From contig CAAEMX010000051.1 of assembly GCA_900757185.1 (NCBI GenBank), positions 1 to 34,094 on the forward strand: DNA of 34,094 bases, given 5' to 3'. Below, piece after piece: positions 16,516 through 22,038 of the stretch (positions within the stretch are counted from its first letter, which is position 1; the number at the start of each line of letters is the position of its first letter). Source of the stretch: an uncultured Collinsella sp. GTDB taxonomy: Bacteria; Actinomycetota; Coriobacteriia; Coriobacteriales; Coriobacteriaceae. The notes beneath the pieces were generated by a model. The model worked only from the letters and a program-made list of their open reading frames with translations, was not told where the DNA came from and searched no databases. Made by a program: the position numbers and the translations under genes.

Positions 16516-17229
16516 ATGGCAGAGCCGATGCTTTCCGTCTACAACATCAACGTCTGGTACGGCGCTATCCACGCCATCAAGGACATCTCCTTTAACGTCA
16601 ACGAGGGCGAGATTGTGGCCCTGATCGGCGCGAACGGCGCCGGCAAGTCCACGACGCTTAAAACAGTCTCGGGCCTGCTGCGCTCCAAGACCGGCTCCAT
16701 CAAGTTTATGGGCGAAGACATCACCCACGCGCCTGCCGACAAGCTGGTGGGCAAGGGCCTGGCCCAGGTGCCCGAGGGCCGTCGCGCCTTTTTGCAGATG
16801 ACGGTCGAGGAGAACCTGGAGATGGGCGCCTACACGCAGCCCAAGTCCACGGTTGCTCCGGGTCTTGAGCGCGTCTACGAGCAGTTCCCGCGTCTTAAGG
16901 AGCGCCGTCGCCAGGTCGCCGGCACTCTTTCGGGCGGCGAGCAGCAGATGCTCGTTATGGGCCGCGCCCTTATGAGCAACCCCAAGCTGCTCATGCTCGA
17001 CGAGCCTTCCATGGGTCTGGCGCCGATTCTGATTGAGCAGATCTTCCAGATTGTCGAGGATCTGCATAAAGCCGGAACCACGGTGCTTCTGGTCGAGCAG
17101 AACGCGCAGATGGCGCTCTCGATCGCCACGCGCGGCTACGTGCTCGAGACCGGCAAGATCACCATGACCGGCACCGGCCAAGAGCTGCTGCACGACGATA
17201 ACGTGCGCAAGGCATATCTGGGCGGCTAG
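16516..17229 (+). CDS. livF: Branched-chain amino-acid ABC transporter ATPase LivF
   Basis: Second ATPase of the importer, 237 residues, full family length. Walker A is G-A-N-G-A-G-K-S-T, the signature L-S-G-G-E-Q-Q, and Walker B L-L-M-L-D-E-P-S-M-G-L-A-P; the position of the switch His reads L-L-V-E-Q-N, as usual for LivF. It starts directly after the livG stop, with AAGGGGGAG upstream. It is the last gene of the operon; the DNA beyond its stop is degraded and of different origin. Confidence 0.95.
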   Translation: MAEPMLSVYNINVWYGAIHAIKDISFNVNEGEIVALIGANGAGKSTTLKTVSGLLRSKTGSIKFMGEDITHAPADKLVGKGLAQVPEGRRAFLQMTVEENLEMGAYTQPKSTVAPGLERVYEQFPRLKERRRQVAGTLSGGEQQMLVMGRALMSNPKLLMLDEPSMGLAPILIEQIFQIVEDLHKAGTTVLLVEQNAQMALSIATRGYVLETGKITMTGTGQELLHDDNVRKAYLGG

Positions 17230-17236
17230 GGACTTC

Positions 17237-17258
17237 CGCCGTTCTGCCGAACGGCGGA
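17237..17258 (+). other. GC hairpin directly after livF, without a T tract
   Basis: CCGCCGTTC pairs with GAACGGCGG around a three- to four-base loop, eight bases after the livF stop. A terminator is expected here, but the following bases are GC-rich. The T tract may have been lost when foreign DNA joined at this point, or the stem may simply protect the mRNA end. Confidence 0.5.
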
Positions 17259-17290
17259 CCGGCCGACGCTGTGCGGGCGCCCTGATCGAC

Positions 17291-17512
17291 GTGCCGAAGC
17301 TCCTCACCCTTGGGGCTATGCCGCGGTACGAGGCCAGGTGGTCATGGTCCGGGAACCTCGCGATGTCGAATGACACCGCGAGGTTCGCCGCCGTCCTCGG
17401 CGGCCTCGGCCCCCGAGTGGGCGATCCCCACGCGCTAACGCCTGCAAACAAGGGGATCGCCAAGACGCCGCCGGGCACCTCCGTCATAGACGTGGAAGTG
17501 CGGCCGCGCTGA
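17291..17512 (+). pseudogene. Orphan gene fragment of unknown family
   Basis: An open frame of 73 codons from a GTG; the frame stays open upstream almost to the livF stop, so the true 5' part may be missing. It looks like coding sequence (GC-rich third positions) but uses several AGG and CGG arginine codons that the neighbouring genes avoid. Its C-terminal part, with L-G-P-R-V and T-P-P-G-T-S-V-I-D-V-E-V, reads like the end of a real protein. I do not recognise the family. With the ParB-like remnant next to it, a decayed mobile-element gene is the best guess. No good ribosome-binding site is present. Confidence 0.4.
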
Positions 17513-17589
17513 AGCTCTGCGCGGTGTCTGCTCGCTTATGTGCGCATCACGAAGGAAGACCAGATCGGTGAGCGGGATTGGCCCGAAGT

Positions 17590-17745
17590 CGAGAGATTCC
17601 CATCAGCCTCTCGTCGGTCGATGACCGGTTCACCACGCAGGAAGAGCGTGACGGAAGGTCTCGCAAAAAGACTCCGAGCGCGGTGTGCTCATGCCCGTCG
17701 TGGTGCGCCCGAAGGGGGGACGGCTGCTACGAGCTCAATCATTTG
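17590..17745 (+). pseudogene. Frameshifted remnant of a ParB-like N-terminal domain
   Basis: Three reading frames must be joined. Bases about 17596-17663 read R-E-I-P-I-S-L-S-S-V-D-D-R-F. Bases 17664-17715 in another frame read SQKDSERGVLMPVVVRPK. After a further shift within the G run at 17714-17719 the text reads G-D-G-C-Y-E-L. This order matches ParB/Spo0J-type nuclease-like domains (ERGVLxPVVVRPKxDGxYEL), but the following G-H-R-R motif is absent because the sequence joins other DNA. Such genes are common on plasmids and integrative elements. Function is certainly lost. The 75 bases before it (17513-17590) show nothing identifiable. Confidence 0.55.
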
Positions 17746-18002
17746 CGAGGAGAAGACGAACCAGTCGTTGCAGATCCAATATGGATCTCGCCGACCTCGG
17801 CAAGCTGCTCGATGAGTGGAAGCCCTGTCGGGTCGTCTATTTCAACACCACCCAGAATGATGGTGTCATCGCGCAGGTCGATCTGCGTGTTGAACACAGC
17901 GAGGTTAAAGCCGGAGGCCACAAATCCGATAGCAGCCAGGACGAGCCCCGTGGCAACAAGCCCACCCGCTACGGCAAGGTAAATCCTTTTTACGCTGGAC
18001 AT
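17739..18002 (-). pseudogene. Truncated envelope protein, N-terminal part of a DUF4097-type gene
   Basis: An 87-residue frame with a basic start, one hydrophobic helix (residues about 7-34) and then a short extracytoplasmic part. In the usual PadR / DUF1700 / DUF4097 operons the third gene has this kind of N-terminus followed by a 200-residue or longer repeat-rich beta domain; here it stops after I-H-I-G-S-A-T-T-G. The frame ends where the ParB-like remnant begins, so the beta domain seems to have been cut away by a recombination near 17730-17780. AGGAAGGAG precedes the ATG, 14 bases from the DUF1700 stop. A short protein may still be made as a membrane stub. Assignment to DUF4097 rests on context and N-terminus only. 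Confidence 0.6.
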
Positions 18003-18016
18003 GTTTGCACTCCTTC

Positions 18017-18649
18017 CTATGCCGTGAGCGGCGCCGCTTCAGCGCCCATGCGGCTCTTATTGCCTCGATCTTTCCAGAAGGGCGAAACGGCTTTCTTCGC
18101 CCAAAGGGCGGAGAGGCGCGCGATCTGCTTGGACGCCGTCCAGGCGCCGGCTCCCGTGAAGAGCGCCACACCGACGGAAGCGAATCCCATTCCCATCGAG
18201 GCCAAAACGTACGGAACATGCCCGATAATGATGCCGTCCACGGCGAACAGGAGCCCTACCAGGCCCGCGCCCCCGAATGCCGCGGCCACGATCCACACGC
18301 AGAGCGCAAGAACCCAAATACAGATGTAGACTGCAGCGGCAACGGCGACGAACGCGAGCAGCAGCGGAATCCATACCGGAGAGCCCACGATGGCGAGCGC
18401 CCATAGAAGTGCCGTGCTCTTGCGCTTGGTCCTCGCGATCGCGCGCGGCACGGCGGGCAGTTCGTCGAGCGTTGCCTCGGCGACCTCACCGGGCGTGCCC
18501 ATGGCGGCCACAGCCTCGGCCTCCGTCATGCCGTCCTCCATACGGTCGGCGATGGCCTCCGCGTAGAACTCCTGCGTTTCCTTTACCTGATCTGCCGGCA
18601 GGCAGGCCAGAAGCTCGCCCAGCCGGTTCAAGAACTCATCGCGCGTCAT
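18017..18649 (-). CDS. DUF1700 (HAAS) family membrane protein
   Basis: A 210-residue protein. Residues 1-60 form the helical HAAS/DUF1700 region (MTRDEFLNRLGELLACLP, then E-F-Y-A-E-A-I-A-D-R-M-E-D-G-M-T-E-A-E-A, G-T-P-G-E-V-A). Residues about 77-175 contain four hydrophobic helices, followed by a basic cytoplasmic tail. These proteins stand beside PadR regulators and DUF4097 proteins and are thought to act in envelope stress sensing; the biochemical role is unknown. GGAGGGGG precedes the ATG, and the gene overlaps the end of the PadR gene by 14 bases, indicating translational coupling. Confidence 0.85.
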   Translation of the reverse strand: MTRDEFLNRLGELLACLPADQVKETQEFYAEAIADRMEDGMTEAEAVAAMGTPGEVAEATLDELPAVPRAIARTKRKSTALLWALAIVGSPVWIPLLLAFVAVAAAVYICIWVLALCVWIVAAAFGGAGLVGLLFAVDGIIIGHVPYVLASMGMGFASVGVALFTGAGAWTASKQIARLSALWAKKAVSPFWKDRGNKSRMGAEAAPLTA

Positions 18650-18956
18650 GGTGCGCCCCCTCCACGTAACGGTAGATCTCCTGCACGGATGGCCATTCGT
18701 CGAGGAACTCGGCGATACGCTCGCGCCCGGCGTCCGTGATGCGGTAGTACCTCCGCAGCCGCCCGTTGTGCTCGGCGGAGCGCGCGGTGATGCAGCCCGC
18801 CTTCTCCAGGCGCTTGAGCAACGGATAGAGCGTGGATTCCGTGAGCCCCATACTCGCGGGCACGTCCTTCACGATCTGATAGCCGTAGGATTCCTCGCCC
18901 GAGACGGCCGCGAGCACGCAGGCCTCGAGGAAGCCGCGCTTCATCTGTGCCTCCAT
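18636..18956 (-). CDS. PadR-family transcriptional regulator
   Basis: A 106-residue winged-helix repressor. It shows the PadR core: FLEACVLAAVSGEESYGYQI, then T-E-S-T-L-Y-P-L-L-K-R-L-E-K-A-G-C-I in the recognition helix and wing, and R-R-Y-Y-R-I-T-D-A-G-R-E-R. It lacks the longer C-terminal dimerisation helices of PadR subfamily 2, so it belongs to the short type. The start at 18956 is set by AAAGGAGG seven bases upstream; the frame extends to 19022 but that part is promoter. It is first in the operon with the DUF1700 and truncated DUF4097-type genes and probably represses it through the operator described next. Confidence 0.9.
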   Translation of the reverse strand: MEAQMKRGFLEACVLAAVSGEESYGYQIVKDVPASMGLTESTLYPLLKRLEKAGCITARSAEHNGRLRRYYRITDAGRERIAEFLDEWPSVQEIYRYVEGAHHDAR

Positions 18957-18977
18957 CCGCACACCTCCTTTCGTAGT

Positions 18978-19022
18978 ATACTGTGTAACACCTACTATAT
19001 GACACATAGTATATGATGTCAA
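18978..19022 (-). promoter_or_regulatory. Consensus promoter of the PadR operon overlapped by an inverted-repeat operator
   Basis: On the minus strand TTGACA (19022-19017) and TATAGT (18999-18994) are separated by exactly 17 bp. The spacer and -10 contain TACTAT-gtgtca-TATAGTA, and a second half-site, ACACAGTATAC, follows at about 18975-18987, mirroring ATACTATGTGT. PadR repressors bind such dyads, so autorepression is likely. Confidence 0.75.
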
Positions 19023-19061
19023 CAGTTGTCGTATAGGGAGTCCGGTCTGTCTGTCCCCTGC

Positions 19062-19096
19062 GGGTACTCATTGGGGACGTACTTAAATGAGTACCC
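19062..19096. repeat. Palindromic element with 11-bp perfect arms and a GGGGACGTACTTA centre
   Basis: GGGTACTCATT (19062-19072) and AATGAGTACCC (19086-19096) flank the 13-base centre GGGGACGTACTTA. The centre recurs in the next element and in part at 33036-33045. The arms differ between copies, so the repeated unit is the fold plus its core. Confidence 0.8.
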
Positions 19097-19108
19097 ACCG
19101 CTCAAGGT

Positions 19109-19157
19109 GGCACCTGGGGACGTTCCTTATGTGCCGGCACTTTGGGACACTCCTTGT
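19109..19157. repeat. Second and third partial palindromic units with the GGGAC core
   Basis: GGCAC (19109-19113) and GTGCC (19131-19135) flank TGGGGACGTTCCTTA. GTGCCGGCAC (19131-19140) is itself palindromic and leads into TTTGGGACACTCCTTG (19141-19156), a third, weaker copy of the core. The cluster lies between the divergent PadR operon and cutC. Confidence 0.55.
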
Positions 19158-19164
19158 CAAGGTT

Positions 19165-19191
19165 TTGTTCCATCGTGCGGGTTGCTATTTA
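19165..19191 (+). promoter_or_regulatory. Possible promoter of the cutC-DUF4931 pair
   Basis: TTGTTC (19165-19170) and TATTTA (19186-19191) are separated by 15 bp, shorter than optimal. No better pair is present between the palindromes and cutC. Confidence 0.35.
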
Positions 19192-19240
19192 ACGTGCGAC
19201 AATGCCGTGTGGAAATCGAAATGTCTCCCGGGGGCTATCT

Positions 19241-19918
19241 ATGCTATATGAATTTTGCGCCGAGAACTTTGAGCGGGTACCGGTGGCCATCAAGGCCGGT
19301 GCGGGTCGCATTGAGCTGTGCGACAACTTGGCCGTTGGTGGCACTACGCCTTCGGCCGGCGTTATCAGCGCTACGACCAACTATGCTCACGAGCACGATG
19401 CACGGGTGATGTGCATGATTCGCCCGCGTGGCGGTGACTTTCACTACAACCAGGACGAGCTGCGTATGATGGAGATGGATTTGGGCCTTGCCGTGAGTGC
19501 GGGCGTTGACGGCTTGGTCTTTGGCTGCTGCAAGCCCTGTGCCAGCGGCTGGGCGCTCGACGAGCTCACCCTCGGCGCCCTCGTGATGGCTACGGGCTGC
19601 GCGACGGAGGAGTGCAAGCGCGAGTCCCTTGACATCACTTTCCACATGGCGTTTGACCAGCTCTCGCCCGAGGCTCAGCTGGACGCCATTGACACGCTCG
19701 CCGACTGCGGCGTCACGCGCATTCTGACGCACGGTGGTACTGCCGGTACGCCGATCGAGGACAACCTGGAGCACCTGTCGCGTCTTGTCGAGTATGCGGG
19801 CGACCGCCTGACCATTCTTCCCGGTGGCGGCATTTCCACGGCCAATCGCGATACCGTGGCGGCGGCACTGGGCGTCTCCGAACTCCATGGCACCAAGATC
19901 GTGCCGCTGGAGGTATAA
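19241..19918 (+). CDS. cutC: CutC family protein
   Basis: A TIM-barrel protein of 225 residues (PF03932), historically linked to copper tolerance in E. coli; its true biochemical role is uncertain. The N-terminus M-L-Y-E-F-C-A-E-N-F plus A-G-A-G-R-I-E-L-C-D-N-L-A-V-G-G-T-T-P-S is the family hallmark, followed by M-I-R-P-R-G-G-D-F and T-F-H-M-A-F-D; the C-terminal L-P-G-G-G-I is the usual barrel end. The ATG at 19241 is preferred because the homologous region starts there and GGGGG lies six bases upstream; a frame from 19202 would add 13 unrelated residues. The next gene starts three bases after its stop, so the two are probably co-translated. Confidence 0.9.
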   Translation: MLYEFCAENFERVPVAIKAGAGRIELCDNLAVGGTTPSAGVISATTNYAHEHDARVMCMIRPRGGDFHYNQDELRMMEMDLGLAVSAGVDGLVFGCCKPCASGWALDELTLGALVMATGCATEECKRESLDITFHMAFDQLSPEAQLDAIDTLADCGVTRILTHGGTAGTPIEDNLEHLSRLVEYAGDRLTILPGGGISTANRDTVAAALGVSELHGTKIVPLEV

Positions 19919-19921
19919 CCC

Positions 19922-20719
19922 GTGGCGCTGGTATTTGACGCTCAGCAGGCGAACGGTAAGCCCGACGACAACCGTCGTCCCGGCACCGCGTGCCCCTTTT
20001 GCGATACCGAGGAACTCGCCAATATCATCCGGCGCGACGGTGACTGCATCTGGCTCGAGAATAAGTTTAAGACCTTGCGGGCCACTCGCCAGACCGTATT
20101 GATTGAGTCGTCCGACCACGACGCCGACCTGGTGACCTATGCGCCGGACGAGCTGCATCATGTTATGCGGTTTTCCCTGGATTGCTGGCAGCGGATGATT
20201 GACTCCCGGCAGTATCGCAGCGTTCTCATGTACAAGAACAGGGGCCCACTTTCGGGCGGCAGTCTGGTCCATCCGCACATGCAGATTGTGGGTTTGGAGC
20301 AGGAAGACGGCTATGCTTCGCTGACTTCTGCCAATTTCGAAGGCATCAATGTCTGGCAACAGGGGAGAATCTCGGTCAATATCTCAACCGAACCGATCAT
20401 GGGGTTCTTTGAGATCAACGTTTCAGCCCCACAGGGAATCGCCGCCAGCGATGACGCACGAGACCAAGCCGAGGCGGATCTCTTTGCCGATGCGATTCAG
20501 GTAGCTCTGCGCTATATCCTAAACGAGCACCACGGTGGTCGCGCAGAGTCGTACAACTTGTTCTTCTATCACCTGGGCGGTCGGACCATTGCCAAGGCGC
20601 TGCCGCGTTGGGTGGTTTCGCCCTACTTTGTCGGCTATCGTTTGGCCCAAGTCAATGCTGAGACGACGCTCGATATCGATGCTGAGCGTCTGCGTGCGCA
20701 TCTGGAAACGCTCGTATAG
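19922..20719 (+). CDS. DUF4931 / galactose-1-phosphate uridylyltransferase-like HIT protein
   Basis: A 265-residue protein. C-P-F-C near residue 22 is a zinc-ligand pair as in GalT-like proteins, and S-L-V-H-P-H-M-Q-I-V-G near residue 115 is a histidine-triad-type active site with the H-P-H form of nucleotidyl transferases. The overall shape agrees with the DUF4931 family. It probably transfers or hydrolyses a nucleotide-linked phosphate, but no substrate is known to me. It starts with a GTG, with GGAGG seven bases upstream inside the cutC end. The close pairing with cutC suggests a shared process. No terminator is evident in the 30 bases before the convergent next gene. Confidence 0.75.
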   Translation: MALVFDAQQANGKPDDNRRPGTACPFCDTEELANIIRRDGDCIWLENKFKTLRATRQTVLIESSDHDADLVTYAPDELHHVMRFSLDCWQRMIDSRQYRSVLMYKNRGPLSGGSLVHPHMQIVGLEQEDGYASLTSANFEGINVWQQGRISVNISTEPIMGFFEINVSAPQGIAASDDARDQAEADLFADAIQVALRYILNEHHGGRAESYNLFFYHLGGRTIAKALPRWVVSPYFVGYRLAQVNAETTLDIDAERLRAHLETLV

Positions 20720-20749
20720 CAAGACTAACACCCGCGTAATGCGGACAGC

Positions 20750-21748
20750 CTAGCGCGCCATGGCGTCGCGGCCAGCCTCGACCCGCTTGCGCTGGGCGGC
20801 GCGCTCCTCGCCGGTCAGGCGCTCAAAGAGGTGCCCGATAATTGAGGCCAACACCTGCTGAAACAGCGTGCCGCACATGACGGGGAATACCACTTCGCCG
20901 GGAAAATATTGCGTGGCGATGACGGCACCCGAAGAGATGTTGCGCATGCCGCAGGTAAAGCACATGGTGGTCGTCTCGCTATACGGCAGGTGCAGGGCCC
21001 GGGCGATCAGGACGCCGATGATAAAGCCGCTGATGGCGAACACCAGGATAAAGAGCGCGACTTCTAAGCGCTCAACATTCATGTGTAGCACGTACTCGCT
21101 CATAGCGGTGGAGTTGGACGCGATGACGCCCATCATCATGAACTTGCAGGCGGGCGAGAGCGCGGGAGAGAGTTTCTCGTGGCCCCAGCCGCGCGTGAGT
21201 TCATTGATGACAATACCGAGCACAGCGGGGATGGCGATCATAAAGGCCATGTTCTGCATCATGCTCGGCACATCGATCGAGACGGTGGCGCCCAGCAAGA
21301 GCTTGAGCGTGAGCGGAATCGTCACGGGCGAGATGACCGAGGACGTCAGGATAATGGTGAGCGCAAGCGGGCCGTTGCCGCCGAACATGCTAATCCACAT
21401 AAAGGCAGTGACTGCCACAGGCACGCTGTATTCGAGCACAATGCCGCAGACAAGGTTGGGGTTGGAGCCAAAGAACAGTGAGCCCATGGCATACGCCGCG
21501 ATGGGGATGATTACAGCCGAGACAAATAACGCCAAAATCAGATGCAGGGGACGGCGGAACACTTCAGCTACCTGGTGGAAGGTGTTACTGAGCGCGCCTT
21601 GGAAGGTCATAAAGGCAAACAAGGTGGGAACGATGGGCTTGAGAACGCCGATCTGCTGAGGAAAGAGCACGCCGAGCGTCACGCAAATCGGAACGATGAT
21701 CTGCATGTGCCCCGCGAGAAACTTGCCCAGTCCAACCCATTGCTTCAT
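20750..21748 (-). CDS. BASS-family (bile acid:Na+ symporter-like) transporter
   Basis: A 332-residue membrane protein with about nine or ten helices and the BASS fold (PF01758). The sequence has the family's crossing-helix region with C-G-M-R-N-I-S-S-G-A-V-I-A and, earlier, V-L-E-Y-S-V-P-V-A-V-T-A-F. Bacterial members carry bile salts, pantoate, 2-keto acids or other organic anions with Na+, so substrate is unassigned. The C-terminus is a basic cytoplasmic tail. AAAGGGAG lies about 12 bases before the ATG, further than ideal. It stands alone, convergent with the DUF4931 gene and divergent from recJ. Confidence 0.85.
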   Translation of the reverse strand: MKQWVGLGKFLAGHMQIIVPICVTLGVLFPQQIGVLKPIVPTLFAFMTFQGALSNTFHQVAEVFRRPLHLILALFVSAVIIPIAAYAMGSLFFGSNPNLVCGIVLEYSVPVAVTAFMWISMFGGNGPLALTIILTSSVISPVTIPLTLKLLLGATVSIDVPSMMQNMAFMIAIPAVLGIVINELTRGWGHEKLSPALSPACKFMMMGVIASNSTAMSEYVLHMNVERLEVALFILVFAISGFIIGVLIARALHLPYSETTTMCFTCGMRNISSGAVIATQYFPGEVVFPVMCGTLFQQVLASIIGHLFERLTGEERAAQRKRVEAGRDAMAR

Positions 21749-21910
21749 ATGCGCTTGTGACTCCCTTTGCTCGTGAATCCGTTTTGAATGGATATGCTAG
21801 ACGCTCGCGTGCGTCCGTGCGTCAGAAACGCTTGAATATTTCGAGGCTATTACCGGCATCGTTTACCGAAACCGCGGCGTACTGCGGCGATTTGCGTCCG
21901 CGCTGCACGG

Positions 21911-21916
21911 TATAAT
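21911..21916 (+). promoter_or_regulatory. Perfect TATAAT -10 box upstream of recJ
   Basis: TATAAT at 21911-21916 lies about 60 bases before the leader ORF. The hexamer 17 bp upstream (CGATTT) is a poor -35; TTGCGT at 13 bp is too close. The rest of the 21749-21972 gap shows nothing that I can identify. Confidence 0.55.
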
Positions 21917-21972
21917 AAATTCGTTCAACAGATCTGCCTGCCGAAGCGGGCATACACAGAGGACTCATCGCT

Positions 21973-22038
21973 ATGAACCGTGAGAGGTATCGCGGCGACC
22001 TGCCCCTATCGGGGGTGGGCGCCTATGTCATCGCTTAA
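21973..22038 (+). CDS. Possible 21-codon leader peptide overlapping the recJ start
   Basis: ATG at 21973 with AGAGGA about nine bases upstream opens a frame of 21 codons, starting M-N-R-E-R-Y-R-G-D-L-P-L and ending A-Y-V-I-A, with TAA at 22036-22038. The recJ start at 22025 lies inside it in another frame, and recJ itself has a less clear ribosome-binding site, so translation of recJ could depend on the leader. It may also be chance. Confidence 0.35.
   Translation: MNRERYRGDLPLSGVGAYVIA

Noticed and set aside
17578..18329. Overlapping plus-strand open frames across the ParB-like remnant and the DUF1700 region
   Set aside because: They lack ribosome-binding sites and domain features. The minus-strand DUF1700 and PadR genes explain most of the span, and the remainder reads better as a frameshifted remnant.
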